A stretch of 64,000 nucleotides of DNA from Epiperipatus broadwayi (Eukaryota > Onychophora > Udeonychophora > Euonychophora > Peripatidae), in NCBI GenBank assembly GCA_028023455.1, contig JAQFVV010006425.1:1663198-1727197 (forward strand), in the 5' to 3' direction. Positions 1 to 13,709 of this stretch are shown one piece after another; the first letter of the stretch is position 1, and each line of letters starts with the position of its first letter. Under the pieces are notes generated by a model. The model was not told the DNA's origin. It ran no database searches and was given only the letters and a program-made list of their open reading frames with translations. The translations under genes were made by a program, and so were the position numbers.

Positions 1-240
1 TGAAGATTTGCTATCTTAATATAAACTGAGCACTGATTATATATGTGTGTGGGAGATGATAATCTGCACCAACTGATGAGTGCTGGTTTAGCATAAAATA
101 CATATATCGGTAATTGTTTATTTTTTACATGTGTGTGATCATGTATATTAATCATATGAGATAGTGTGGATAGTTAGTGGGTGATTGAAAGTCTGAGTTC
201 AAATCCCCTATATTTACAATTAAGCTCCAGGTTTGTGAAG
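1..240 (+). repeat. Dispersed repeat family P, partial copy
   Basis: The window opens inside a repeat that recurs at 30.2, 42.8, 43.8-44.7, 45.2 and 46.55 kb. Shared landmarks are a segment reading TTAATATAAACTGAGCACTG, then a CCAACTGATGAGTGCTGGTT block, then a stretch ending in TGAGTTCAAATCCCC near 196-209. That last stretch resembles a tRNA B box (GGTTCRANNCC), so the family may be tRNA-derived, but a matching A box is not convincing. No coding potential is seen. The 5' part lies outside the window. Confidence 0.6.
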
Positions 241-3200
241 AGTGCCTGGTTTTCAAATATTTTCATCATTTAAGTAATATTATAGATGATATTTAATGAA
301 GCATAATAGAAATAAAGTCATTTAAATTTTCATTTATTATTTTTTTATTATTTTACAATGATCATATAGATGTAGATTGAATATTTTTATATAGTATTTA
401 TGAATCTGTCCATGAAAGCTAGAGGGAACATTAACTCAAACATCTACAATGATCAACACATTATTTATTTTTAATTATTGTCATTTTTAGCCATTATCAC
501 CTACTGCAAGATGATGGACTCTTCAAATTTAATACCTGTTGCTTTAATTCATAGCTTCTATTCTCTGTGTCATAACTTTAAACCTTCTTTATTACATTAA
601 CCTTTATCACGTGGCCTTTTTTCTTTCTATGTCTTTTAAAAATTTTTCAGTTCTGATTGAAAATTTCAAATGTTCATCTTTATTGTCCTTTCTTGTGATA
701 TGTAGACTTAGCTCCAATTCAATCTTTATAATTTTACAAATATATTTTTGATTGTTTTTTCATGATCACAGAAAAGAATTCTATAGCTTTTGAAGAAGAA
801 TATGGCACATGATTTTATTATTATAATCATTTCAGTTTGATTTATTTTTTCTGTAAAATTATATAAAATAACGTCAGAATAAAAATATTATAATTTGCAG
901 TGAGACTAAATATTGAAGTGAAACATAACAAACATCGAAGAACCTTCTCTAGATTCATATATATCTGCAGAGAAGAAATCAATATGCAGATGATAAATTT
1001 AGGTAAAAGAAAAATATTACATTGTAAATAATGAGCATCAAAAAAAGAACTGATGCAATTTTGATAGCCTTCTAGAATGATTTCCATGACATTATTAATC
1101 ATTAGTATCGAACTAATTTGCTAGTAAGAAGTAAAACCAAAAAATTCCTTACTAAATTTTCACCAACCGTATTTATGAAATCTAGGAAGAAATGTCTTCT
1201 CTACAATCGTTCATCGTTATTAAGTTGTATAGGATGTTTTACATTTTATCTCATATATGTATATAAAAAGTAATCTCATTTCGTAAAACTTTAATATAAA
1301 CATCTGCTAAAAAATCATAGATAAAAATCTGGCAGTGGATAGCCTTCAATGTTTATAAATGATTAATTGATGGTTTGAAAAATAACTCTTCATTTAATTG
1401 TTAAATACTTTTGAATCATTTATTTTTGTGTTGTTTCTAAATATTGTACATTCTTAACTGTTTAAAAAGAAAGATAATATATATATTGTTGCTTTTCTTT
1501 CAGGATTTTAAAATAATGTGACGCTGCATTATATAAATATCATTTCACACTTTAACAGTTTCCTTCAATGTGGCTATCAATTCTATATTACTCAAGAAAA
1601 TTTTCTTGCTGCATGATGATCTCATATGCTTACTCATGTGAATCCAGATGCTATTGTCTTTGCAATATTTTTTACCACAATCTCGAGTGACTATTCAACA
1701 ACACCAAATAATGTATATTCCCCATTTATCATTTCAATCTAAATCCAAATCTGGAACTAACTTAGAAATCTTATAACTACCTTTACTTCTTCATAACATT
1801 TCAGCTAATTAATTCATTATTTCTAGCTTTGAATTTTAGTCTTCAGTGAAAAAGGTTAAATCCAGAACCGTTGTATGGAGATAACATTTTATGGCATTAT
1901 GTAATCTAGAAAGCATTAATCACTAAAATGTTTAATAAATGTTTTACTGTAAGGAGTAAATAACTTCTTTTGGAAGCACATAAGTAAGCATATAAAAAGA
2001 ACTTCTTATTTAAAGAATGAATAGACCATACATTAAACAAGTCTCAGACATATATAACTATGCAAATAAGTTAATTTGGGTTTAAAATCCAATTATTTTA
2101 AAAATTCCAATTATTATCTTGAGTACTGTAAAAGTATAAACATTGGCTGCAAAATGCATTAATGCATTGCTTCCAATGTAGAATTCTAATCTTCACTGAT
2201 AAAGACAAAAGATAGAAACTGGTCTAGCTAGAAGAAATATTGATAAGTAAACCAAGAGAAACTTTTAAAATACATCCAGGTATGATTTAAAATTTCCTAA
2301 AAGAACAAAAATAAGATACAGTGTTGTTGTAAAAACATCTATTATAAACTTGAGTGATCTGTAGAAAAGTATGGTATAGTGCTCCAAAGTTTTTATCTCA
2401 GCACATTTAAACAGATTCATTTTATTTTCTTAATAATATTTCAAAAGTTGCCAATAATATCTGTTTGTTTTTGAATATTAATGTTTGCTTTAAGTTCTAC
2501 TCATTAATCAATCATAATGACTGCACATTTTACTGTATGCTCTGCAGTTATTATGTTGTGCACTACATGCTTACTATCAGGGTAAAGAGACATCCTTGTG
2601 AAATAAAGATCCATAGATATCAATTCAATTCTACCTCTTCCATTCTTTGAATGTTATGTGTTTATTTGAGTAAGAAACATTTTGGTATTTTAGTCTCCTA
2701 TCTTTTCCATGAAACATTCAATACTGATCCATAAATAAATATTTGTAGAACATTATATTAAACATTTATTTTTAGATGCTATGTAGTTTATGTTTGTAAT
2801 ACATAATGTAAAGATTATCAATAGATGATATAGAAAAATGATTTAATTGTGAAAGTAAAATGTTCACTTATGGAGGAAAATGTTGTAAGATCCTTTTTAA
2901 ATAAGAAAGTATGAGTTAGATTTTAAAACTGTTAAAAAAGATCAACAGAAAAATAACACAAGTTGTTGAGTAAATTATGTACAACTAATTCTCTTTTTAC
3001 ACAATTTTTTTACACAATTTTGAAATAACACGAGTTTAAGCAAATAATTTTCCTTATTCACAAGTTGTTTTAAAATAACATTATTAGTAAAAAAAAGTTA
3101 CTTTGGGATTAGAGTTGCTGTGATATATTCATGACTGGAATTAAAAAACAAACATTATTTGTCTTGAAGGCTTAAAAAATTATCTTACATTTTCAAAGTA

Positions 3201-3360
3201 ATTGTTAGATTGCCTTAAGTTGTTCTTAAACTTTTTTTTTTAAATTCTGAATAATTTCATGTAAGTAATATAAAATAATTTATTTTTATTTTTAGAAGAA
3301 TGCAAATGATTTTAATTTAATGTTTATTTAAGGGTTTGTTTCTGAAGTGGTGATTGCATC
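241..3360. other. AT-rich stretch, nothing recognised
   Basis: Very AT-rich DNA with stops in all frames. I see no exon-like segment, tRNA-like promoter or repeat end that I can defend. It is consistent with intron or intergenic filler. Confidence 0.5.
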
Positions 3361-3362
<2 letters not shown>

Positions 3363-3396
<34 letters not shown>

Positions 3397-3410
3397 ATTG
3401 CGATCATATG

Positions 3411-3449
<39 letters not shown>
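3363..3449. repeat. Two (TA)n microsatellites
   Basis: Two TA arrays (about 3365-3393 and 3414-3449) are separated by a short spacer containing TGTGATTGCGATCATATG, itself close to palindromic. Open frames across them (repeated Ile-Tyr) are not genes. Confidence 0.9.
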
Positions 3450-3452
<3 letters not shown>

Positions 3453-4660
3453 TATTATTATCATGTAATTTATTAAAAAAGTTTCATCTCTTTATTTCTC
3501 ATTATTTTAAAAACAAAAATATATTTTTCAGTAATATTTCTGCAAACAGAAAAATTTGTTTGCATTGTAAAGTTTTTGTCATTTCATTTTGTATTGATGA
3601 TTTGTTTGCATTTTGATATTAGATTTTTAAAAAATGCTTGTTGGTATTGATGTTAAAAAAAAATAAATTTGTTTAAATTTAACTGATTAATTTTAAATTT
3701 ATATTTATTATTTTTTTCAAAATCAATAGCTGGTAAGTTATACATTGCAAGTTTAAGTGATTGCAATAGTATTCCAATCATATCAAACATATATGTTTAT
3801 TGTCAGACAGTGCCAACAAATAAAATATTGGGTACTTTTCAGTTTTATGGACAAGCAAGATGTCACCCACATTTTTAATAAGTATACAGTTTCAGAGGCC
3901 TACAATTTCTCTTTTTTTGAAAGTGTTAGCTGTTAAATATAGTCATAATAAGTTAAATGAAATAAAAGTAATAAACTCCAATAAATTATATTACTCATTG
4001 TTTTTTTTTTTTTTACTTATAAGATGGAAATGATAATATGCTTTGAAGTTTAAAGTTTTTGATAGCTTATGTAGAGAGACCGATGTGTATTTCATCATAA
4101 GTGTTATGATTTTCAAACTTTTTTATTTTTCAAATAAAATTTATGTTTCTATAACTCATGTTTTATTTATGTTCAATGTGTATGAAGTAAAATTTGATAG
4201 CACACAAAAAATATAACATTCTAATAAAATTTTTCATATGGTTTATTTAATTATTTTCATTGATTTCTTTGGTCCAGAATCTATACAATGTATTTGTTTT
4301 ACACAATTTTTTTTACACATAATTTTGAGGATGCACTTTACCATGTAATAAGAGAATTTGGTATATATACATGTAGGTGTAAACATTTTTTTTATAAATT
4401 AATTTAGGTACTTTGAAGAGTTTTCTGTTTATTTTTATTATTATTATGATAAAACAAGAGATATGATTTTTTTAAAAAATAGGTTAAATATTTTTTTTTA
4501 ATAAAACAGAAATTGAAATTTTAGTTAAAATATAATATGATCAGAATTAAATGTTATTAAAATCGATTTTTAATGTAAAGGTAAAGATAATTACAATACC
4601 CACATAGCAACACTATCCCACCTTGTGCTCTTTTTCAGTAAAATTTCACCATGATATTAT
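3450..4660. other. AT-rich stretch, nothing recognised
   Basis: Homopolymer-rich AT DNA with several A and T runs. No coding or RNA-gene signal was found. Confidence 0.5.
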
Positions 4661-4666
4661 ATATAT

Positions 4667-5002
4667 CAAAATTATCTCAAATTCACAACTCATACAAACT
4701 AGCCAAAAGAAAAACACTCTAAAACACAAACAATGGTTTCACTGCTATAAGCAGATTTCTTAAATGTAAAGAACTACAAAATAACATTTAAACTAAACAT
4801 TACCCACAATTCCACCTACATTCCACACACACACTTCATTTTAAAAGAACTTTTAAATAAGTTAATTGCTTCAGAATTATAATTTTTTTAATAATAAAGT
4901 TTTTTTTTTAAATTTTCTCTCAGAGAATAAACTATTGGTTGTTTTTTAGAGTTTTTTTTTTGGCTAGTGTGGTTGAGTTGTGGATTTGGGGTAATTTTGA
5001 TT
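4667..5002. repeat. Inverted repeat (foldback) with 75-80 bp arms
   Basis: The left arm is 4667-4740 and the right arm 4924-5002, imperfect reverse complements. For example, CTAGCCAAAAGAAAAACACT pairs with the complement of the GGCTAGTGTGG region. The spacer is about 185 bp. A short piece of the right arm (GAATTTGGGGTAATTTT) recurs near 24652, so this is a dispersed repeat. There is no ORF. A non-autonomous foldback element is likely, and the target duplication was not identified. Confidence 0.65.
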
Positions 5003-5036
5003 ATTTTATGGACTAGTTTAGCTTTATACTTTTAAT

Positions 5037-5038
<2 letters not shown>

Positions 5039-5097
<59 letters not shown>
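5039..5097. repeat. (TA)n microsatellite, about 29 units
   Basis: An uninterrupted TA array lies directly right of the foldback repeat. The Ile-Tyr open frame through it is an artefact. Confidence 0.95.
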
Positions 5098-5098
<1 letters not shown>

Positions 5099-5099
5099 T

Positions 5100-7140
5100 G
5101 CAATCATTACCTGATCATCTTGGTTTAACATTCTTGTTGATAACAGCTACAGATCAATTCATTAATAATTTTTGGATGGGTAGGTCGATTATATCTATCA
5201 GCTTTCTATTTGAAAAATAAACTTATATCGTTTGCAAACTAAAACAATTTCAAAATTCATTCAAACTATTGGGGCTCTAAGTTGTGAAGTACAATAGGAG
5301 TATGTAATAGCTGCTATACCATAACGTCCTAATTAGTCATCTTAACAGAAATTCATTATAAAATGACTAAAAATGTTATATTATTAAAATTACAATTAAA
5401 GTTATAACCTGCATTTTTTCAGAATAATCTCCTGTAAACTTGAATCAATTAAAGGAAAATAGAGTAAAATATAAATGTTATAGTAATGAAAAATTGAAAT
5501 TATAAAAAATAGAAATATATATATATACAAAAAATATTTTTTATTAGTTATTCATTAGACTAGATATTATTAAATAAGAATAACAATTATGTATTGTAAT
5601 TTTTACTACACTGCTCTCCCGTAAGGCAGAGTTTGGTTTCTGTCCATTTTTAACAACTAGTCGAAGAATTATAAACATATGATGAAAAACATATGAAACA
5701 TATGTATGACCCAAAATGAACATTTTGAACTGATCCAGCACTCATCAGTTGGCCCATACCACATTGCAGACCATACTACAGAAATATATTCTGTATTGGA
5801 TAATCTTTAGTCTAATAAACGACTAATAAAAATAAAAAAAATATAAAGATTGTAAAATAATATTTCTTTTCAATATTATAATGCTAAGATTAAGTTGATT
5901 TTCTTTTTTTTTTTTAAAAAAAGTCTTTTTAAGATTCGTTTTTTTTTTTTTTAATGTTTGAGTGAAGTAAAAATTATACTTGAATTTAAAAAAAAAAAAC
6001 CCAAAGTGGTACTTAAAGTCTGAGACTTCAGATTTTTAAATTTAAGTCGAAGACCAGAAAAAAAAAGCAATATTTATTATACTTCAGTTAATTTATACAA
6101 ATGTACGGAAATCAATTTGTGTGTGTTTCAAAGCAAAAAAAAAAAAAAAAAAAGCAAAAAAAAAAAAAAAAAAAAAACACTATTTTTGGAAAAGGATCAA
6201 ATGTAGACTTCAGGAAAAATTCAATGTAAATTTGAAATATTCAGAGTTATGTTGTAAATTTTATTTTAATTTCGAAAACAACTAAAAAAACAACTCACAA
6301 AGCTGCATGGCTTTATTGTCATTTTAAACATTAAACTGTATTGGAGTTTATAATAAAACTATAAAATTATTTTAGAGTAATTTGAATGATGAAGTTGGAT
6401 GCAATACCAAAGTAATCCTAATAAACTTTTGTTTATTATGCCGTCTCACATTGGCTCTAATTCTGATTTTGGATAAAAAAATAAATAAACATATATAACT
6501 ATTTATTAGACGGAAGAAAAAATGTATTAATTTTAGGATCATATTTTTTTTTCATCATCTCTTTGACACCTATCTTAATTTAGTGCTTCATAGATACCAG
6601 ATGATAAGGTTTAATAAATTCTTATTCTTTGCTGCATATCCAATTATCCCTAGGCTGATTTCAAGTTTGTGGCTTTCATCAGTGAGGAGCTTTGAATGTT
6701 AGAGCTGTACACCTAAACTTTTACTATATAATGCTTCTTTATTCTAGAAACCATCATTTAATGCTCTGTTATACTGTAAATATATCAGCCTGAACTGAAA
6801 AGCTTAAAAATGTTTTCAATCTTATACAACTTGCTTGTATAATCATACACATCTGAAAGGAGTTCAGTTTTATATATTATGGGGTCCTTAGATTTTTGAG
6901 CACTCTAGTCATATGATATTTTATTAGTTATGTGAAAAGTTTTTATTATTTTTTTCAGAAATTTTATTGTATGTTTTAAGTTTAATTTTTTTTAATATTC
7001 TTAGCTAATTAAACAGACACTGAAAACAGTTATTTCATAATCAATAATAATAAAAAAACATTAAATTTTATATAAAAAAACAAATGATTTACCGGTGAAA
7101 GTTTTATATATATATATAATCGATGATGTTTTGGCATGTT
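5100..7140. other. AT-rich stretch with A-rich tract
   Basis: No gene is seen. A long A-rich tract lies at about 6135-6177. At 5728-5748 a short match to repeat family P in antisense (AGCACTCATCAGTTGG) marks a fragment of that family. Nothing else is recognised. Confidence 0.5.
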
Positions 7141-7147
7141 CACAAAA

Positions 7148-7690
7148 AAAAACATCAACAGAATGATGAATAGAATACTACAAAAATGAAGTAGGAGTGC
7201 TACAAATAATGATTTATAATAATGTTAAAGTTTCATCAGTAAAAAAAAAAAAGGTATGTAAAATTAAAAAATAAAGTAAAATCCAGAAAATATTCAGATT
7301 AATGTGTTTGTAAAAAGATTTTTCCAAATATGAAGAAGTTTGCATGTGTAATCAGGTGTGTTGATACAATTTGTTCTTTGAATATTTCAAAGGTGTTTTT
7401 GGTCTTAGAATGGTGGGGAATTCCACAACAGGATAGAATCCTGGATTATTAAAGAAATCAATGGGGTGAGAGTGTTTTCATGATGAGCATCATTTAATTG
7501 CATCAGCATATGCAAAATTCATCTTAGTTAGAAGAATTAAAAAAAAAACAAAACATTAATCTGAATAGTTCCTGATTTTCTCGATTGGTGGAACTTTGCA
7601 ATTGTTATATCCCATTGTTTATAGACTTCTAAAATCATCTTCATAGAATTCTATTCATCACATAGTTGATGGCTTATGTGATAAAGCTGA
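7148..7690. repeat. Diverged inverted repeat, arms about 150 bp
   Basis: The segment 7148-7308 and the reverse complement of 7542-7690 share GATGAATAGAAT and ATATTCAGATTAATG-type blocks in the same order, separated by about 230 bp. The arms are diverged, so the structure looks old. No ORF is present. Confidence 0.5.
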
Positions 7691-8490
7691 AACATCCAGT
7701 ATATTTACATTTATAATAAATATTATGCATGGATAAACCCAGAAAATATATCATTCATATCAATATAATAAGCAATTACTTTAATATTGTAAATATAATA
7801 ACAATGTAACTTTTTAAGGTAATATTTTAACTACAATTTTATACTACTTTGTCATAATTTGATATATTTATTACATGATTTTGCTTGTGCTATTATCACA
7901 AATATATCAATTCTTTACTTTTTTTTTTTTTGTGATTAATAGCATATATTTTATTCCCTGCACTTTATAACCTTATTCCATGATTTCAAATTACTTTACA
8001 TCATGTGAATTGTATTTTTTCAATATTAATTCATACTATTTTTAAAAATTACTATATTTTTAGCTGTAACTTTAGTATATTTCCTGACAACAATTGTTTT
8101 ATCAAATGCTTTGCATGACTAGAACAATCGTGGCCATTTTCCGTTTTTTAACTGTCATTTTTTTTTGCATAATATTATGCACAGAATAATGTTTTTGTTT
8201 TAGTATCAGGCTATAGAATACATAATGTTAACAAATATTTTGATTATATATTTAAAATAAAACAATATATGTACAATTTATGAAGATAAAACAAAAATGG
8301 CATATCAGAAACCAAGCGGTACACTTTATGAAGGTAGAAATCCTAATATTAGGAAATAAAGGTCTATTAAACTATCATTAGCATTGACAAGGTTGATATT
8401 TTAGAATAAGTCAAAATTAGTAAAGGACAATAGATATGCAAGAAATAATAATTAACACAAAATATCTGTCTTTCCTGCTTGCAAAGCATA
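7691..8490. other. AT-rich stretch, nothing recognised
   Basis: No coding, RNA or repeat signal that I can support. Confidence 0.5.
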
Positions 8491-8499
8491 TTGAATCCA

Positions 8500-8861
8500 C
8501 ACAATGTATTCCAGTAAAAGAATGTCTGGTGACTGGTTTTCTCTACAAGTCACAAGAGCACTTTCTAAAGTCACCTGAGCATCTTTATAGAAGTTACTTG
8601 AGCTCATTTCTATAAGCCTCCTGAGCTCCTTTCTACAAGTCACCTGAACACCTTTCTACAATTCACCTGAGCACCTTTCTACAAGTTACCTGAGCACCTT
8701 TCTACAAGTTACCTGAGCACCTTTCTACAAGTCACCTGAACACCTTTCTACAAGTCACCTGAGCACCTTTCTACAAATCACCTGAGCACTTTTCTACAAG
8801 TTTCCTGAGCACATTTTCTACAAGTCACTTGAGAAACATTCTACAAATCACTGAGTATCAT
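8500..8861. repeat. 23-bp minisatellite, about 15 units
   Basis: Tandem array of a 23-bp unit close to TCACCTGAGCACCTTTCTAC plus AAG. The period is measured from successive CACCTGA starts at 8641, 8664 and 8687. The central units are almost identical and the outer ones more diverged, the usual pattern for unequal exchange. Because 23 is not a multiple of 3, the antisense open frame through part of the array (8452-8643) is unlikely to be a protein. Confidence 0.9.
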
Positions 8862-8864
8862 TAC

Positions 8865-10560
8865 TGGATTTTGTTACATTCTTTTTATTAACACATACAA
8901 AAAAACTTTTATGTAATATAAATAATATGGAATAAACCATTTTCCACACATTTTTTTAAATTTATATTTTTGATTTTTAAAATAACATTTTTAATTGTCT
9001 TCTCTACAAAAATTACATTGAAAAACAAGGTTTAACTTAAATTATTCCCTTATTATATTTTGCTCATTTTATATTTGGTATTGTTAATAAACTAATTAAA
9101 ATTTGGAGTTGCTAAAATATATATCTTAAACATTTGAAAAAAGATTTTTCTACTTTATACATATTTTGTAAGAAAAGAAATGCTTTAAAATTATATATGT
9201 AATATACAATTCCAAAAACTAAACTAATTATTTTTGACAAACTAAATTCATCATCATCATCATATTTAACTATTATTGATCCACTGCAGAAAGAAGGTCT
9301 CTCCAAACTAAATTACATCTATTCAAAAATAACAATACTAGCTTTATGTAAATTGAAATTCACTACCATTTATTTAACTGACAATTGCTTAGTAGAGAAA
9401 CCTTTGGTAGTTAATGTCAATTTAAATGTAGATAATATTAATAAATTTGAATAATCATTATATGGACATATATATCTAAAGTATATTATGCCATCTGATT
9501 TTGTTTTACATTTTGTTTCTCAAAGATTTTCTACAGTAGTCTATAAAATATGCAAATTGAATTCAAGGTATTGAAATCAACATCAATATAAAATGGTTTT
9601 ATATGTAAAACAAGTCTCATAGTGTATTATTACATTTATTTTCTGAACTTATTCATGACCCAGAGGCTTAAATCCAGACTAGAAAAAATGGTTTATATTT
9701 TTTCTGGACTTTAATCAGGTTTGATAATTTTTTGAATAGTGAATCTATAATCCAAATAACTGATCAATAAGTAATGACCAATTTTAATCTGTAAATAACT
9801 ATTTCGCTATTTATAGTGATAGAATAAAAGTTTACAAAATGTATCAAGACTTCACTGATAATTACTTAAAATGTCTTATGAGTGATGCTTCCTTTTACCT
9901 TGTTCCCTAATAGAATTATGTTGTAGAGGTCCTTTTTGCAGTGAATATATATATATTGAAACGGTTACACCTGTTTCACCTATTATCTTTGATAATAGTA
10001 TATATTTGTTGTACTCAGATGGCGTGTATTTCTTAAATTTTAAAAACTTTGTCCTTATAATATTGCGAGTATGTGCGTATATAATCGTCCTTACTAATTA
10101 TAAATATAAGATTATAGTCTCAAATATTTGTATACGAGCATATTCCATTAGATTTGTTAAAACTGAAATAAACAAAACTATAATTAATTTATCTATATAG
10201 CAGCATAATTTAAATTTATAATATTACTTATTTTTCAATATTCTTTCTAAATAATTATTTAAGTCAGTATTCATTTTAACTAATTTCCAAGTTAGATAAT
10301 TTTCAATTCTTTTGTTTGCTTAAAATTACAAGCAGAAAGTTTTATCAGTTTTAACACTTCTTTCTAAAAATAAATCTTTAGCCAAAATTTGACCTATTTA
10401 AAAATTATAACCAAGACCAATTATAATATTCAGTCAGGCATAAATCTATACAAAATCTTTACAAATTGCTTGTGACCATTCTCTTAAAAATATATCTTTT
10501 AAAACTGACGTCAATTAAAACAATAGAGCCTTTCCATGTCCAGATTTAGATATACTAAAT
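8865..10560. other. AT-rich stretch, nothing recognised
   Basis: AT-rich DNA without exon-like islands. A small imperfect palindrome lies near 9958-9998 (GAAACGGTTACACCTGTTTC). No further feature is supported. Confidence 0.45.
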
Positions 10561-10564
10561 ATTT

Positions 10565-10990
10565 TTTATGTAGGTGTAAGATAATGTGTGATGTTTTTGT
10601 TTCTGGTGTTCTGTTTGGAGTGGTTCTCTTTGTGGTGGTTGGTGGTTCTTTATGTATGGATAAGTAAAATAAACATGAATATTTTTGAATTTCCTATTCA
10701 TAATGCGGGTAGGTGGGAGTTGTAATCAGGAAAAGGAAAGTGGTTAAGACAGGTGTCTCAAAGTTTACTGGAGGAGGAGCTGGTCACGTTTGTTTTTTTG
10801 AGTGTTTGTAAATAATGGTTGATTTGTGGGGGGTTCCTGAGTTTGTTCCTTCATATGGAATATAGGAAGGTGAAAGTTTTTGAAACATTATGATGGTTTT
10901 CGTGAGAAATCATATCAGGTCTTTGTTGGTGTTATTTTCTTTCAGTGTGTCTTGGGCGGGTTTGGTTTGGTTTTTTGAGGGGGGGGCGGG
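10565..10990. other. G/T-rich, C-poor segment
   Basis: The top strand is markedly rich in G and T and poor in C, unlike its surroundings, with runs such as GAGGGGGGGGCGGG near 10978. No long ORF is present and no telomere-type unit repeats regularly. It may be a decayed repeat or a strand-asymmetric G-rich tract, and its identity is unknown. Confidence 0.5.
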
Positions 10991-12049
10991 TACTAAATAT
11001 TTTACTAACTGGATATTTGGTTTAAGGCTAGTTTGAACTAGTCATCTTGTGATGTGGCATGACTCAAAGTAGGAGGTTACTACTGTCAAAAATATAAGAT
11101 AAAAAGGGGCCCAAATAACCACCAAAGCCTCTAACCTAACCTCTTCCATCATCTATCATCATCCGTGTTAAATTTTTGCTGCTGCTGTGAAAATTATATT
11201 TGCTGCCGAAATTATTTCCAAAGACCACAGAGCTGAAGTTCAGTAAGAAAGCTGTTTCTGCTGTTTTAAAAAGCTAAACCTTAGAAAACTACCATCCAAG
11301 CTGCTACCATGATGACCGTTGGCTAGAAGATAAAGAGACAGCCGTTTGCTCTTCCACGAGCGGCTACCGATGACAGAAAACCTCCACCATACCCATCACA
11401 GTAAGAAAGAAGCTGTACCTGAGAGACCAGAGAGTTCCTGACCAGAGAAATGGGGAAAGCTGCCACAGAAATAAATTTGCGGAATTTACATCCAGACTAA
11501 AACCTAAGAGAAGCCCAGCCTGACTGAATATAATAAGAAGCACGTGGAAACAATGCCTTAAAAGAGACTTTGCCGGTAAATCCTTTCTGACATATTAAAT
11601 TTCATAACTAAAACGTACCCTAAATGAAAGCTAGCTAACTAAATCACATAATCAATTCTCTAAATGTTCATTTAAAATATTTATCTTAAAATGTTTATCT
11701 TAAATCTGTTTAAATCTTAGAACACTCTTCAAATTCTTGCTTGATCATTAATAATTTTAAATAATCCTAAACATCTAGTTTCTATAAAACCATACAAGAA
11801 ATTCATTTCTAAATTATAAATCTTATTGTTTATGCAATTTACTCTTATGTCATCTATCTATAGTTTTAAGTTCATGTTTATTGATTTATGCTATGTTTTT
11901 ATCAGAACGGAGTCTTGTGTGTTAATAAATTATCGGGGGGAGGGGAGTGAGTAATCTCTTTTATCATATCAGAGTATTGCGATATAAAGAATATAGTCAA
12001 GACTCTTTTCTGAATTATATGTGATAGAGTGAATCGATATTTATAATGC

Positions 12050-12520
12050 CCGAACAAGTTATTTAAAATCTTTTGATAAACTTATTTTAAAAGGTATATT
12101 TGCGTATATTATTTAAAACGCATCTTTTTCTCAAGTTAATTGAAAATGAAAATGTTGTGCTAAAGTTATTTAAAAGGTATATTTAGTGTCTATTATTTAA
12201 AACACATCTTTTCTAAAGTTATATAAAATGGAAAATATAAAGTTAGTTAAAACGCATATATTACGTATATTATTTAAAACTCAGATTGTGCCCATATTAT
12301 TTAAGAATTATATTTGCGTAAATGATTTAAAATATGTATTTTGCCAGTTATCTGAAAAAGTATATTTCACACAAGCTATTTAAAATATAGATTTGCATTC
12401 GTTAGTTAAAACCCATTTTTCATTATTAGTAAGGTCTATTTTGATGAATTATTTAAGATGTGTAATTTATTTAAACATCAATAATTTGCGTGAGCTATTT
12501 TATAACTCACATTTTATTAT
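12050..12520. repeat. Degenerate tandem AT-rich repeat, about 35 bp period
   Basis: The motif TTATTTAAAA followed by a GCATATTT- or GTATATTTGCG-like half recurs roughly every 30-40 bp, with many substitutions. It lies inside the L2 element and may be an old internal tandem array. The period was estimated by eye. Confidence 0.6.
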
Positions 12521-13352
12521 TTAACAATCAGTTAGATATTAGATCTAGTTATACTACATATAACTAATGTTCCCAGTTCTATAAGTAGCTATGCAGAAAA
12601 ACCTTAAATCAGATTCTCATTATCGCCATCATTTTATAATTTAATAATCTCATTTATGAACTTGACCGGTGGTAGTAGCACTGAAGAAGCTAAGATTTTG
12701 GCGTAATTAATTTATAAAATATTAATCTAGCGTTGCGAATGTATTGCTAATTTGCATAAATATGCATTTCTACTTGCTATGTCTATAATGGCCCATCTCA
12801 AGATTGTTCCACGTCCAGTCACGCCTCGAAAGTTTAGGCATATGTGACAATTATTCATACTTAATGGAACCAAAGCGTTTCCAAAGGGCTCATAAGCCAA
12901 TCTTCTGTTCATTGAATTAAAAGGCCTCTTCCATTATAGCAAGCAGATCGGTTAGGGAACCGTTTACTAGGTAATAAACCCCATTAAGAATGCATTCGAG
13001 TCACACTTATCTGATACTGTAGTTTCTAACGCCCTAGAATCTGACGTTCAACTGCCACCATATTTCAGTTCATTTTCCCTAGAAAGTAATTTCGGCGTTG
13101 ATCCGAACTAGAATCAGAGTTAATGTGTTTATCTGTATAACAATTATATATCACGCAAATGTCTCTATAATATGATTTGATATATTAATAATATAATCTT
13201 AAACTTAGTATTTATAATATCTTAGACCATATAATCTCCAGCATTTATCAATAAATCGATCACTCTAGCTAGCTAATTATAACCGATTTCAAATATATAA
13301 AACATGGCATGAATTAGAACATGAAAGATGACATAAGCTTATTAAAAAGTCA

Positions 13353-13550
13353 TGCTTTGTAATATTATTTTATAACCCTGAGAATCCACTCATTGCTTTG
13401 TATTATTTGATAACCCTGAGAATCCATTCATTGCTTTGTATTATTATTTGATAACCCTGAGAATCCACTCATTGCTTTATATTATTTGATAATCTAGAGA
13501 ATCCACTCATGGCTTTGTAATATTGTTGTATAATCCTAGTGTTCACTCAC
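13353..13550. repeat. 38-41 bp tandem repeat, five units
   Basis: Five units begin at 13353, 13394, 13432, 13473 and 13511. Each carries TGCTTTGTATTAT, then ATAACCCTGAGAATCCACTC. The unit length alternates between 41 and 38 bp through gain or loss of TAT. The array sits about 150 bp upstream of the polypurine tract inside L2 copy 1. Confidence 0.85.
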
Positions 13551-13709
13551 CTGCATGTGAGCTAGCTATACACAACTTGCTAGGCGTCAATATTTATTAA
13601 ATGTTATATTAAATTTATGAAATATAAATTTGTCTCAGTCTCATTACTTGCTCATTATCTTATGAATCACTAGTTAAGTTTCATAATAGAATATGTAATA
13701 AGGGGGGAA

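Noticed and set aside
5035-5220. Open frame of repeated Ile-Tyr (also at 3398, 29599, 46441, 54998, 55114, 55124)
   Set aside because: It is a translation of (TA)n microsatellite; no gene.
8452-8643. Minus-strand 63-codon frame
   Set aside because: Mostly translated minisatellite with a 23-bp period that does not keep frame.
8500-8861. CRISPR-like regular repeats
   Set aside because: The repeats are contiguous without spacers, and the genome is eukaryotic.
12727-12912. Minus-strand frame, and the frames at 57048-57296 and 58065-58253
   Set aside because: They fall in L2 repeat DNA, and homologous positions in the other copies are read in different frames.
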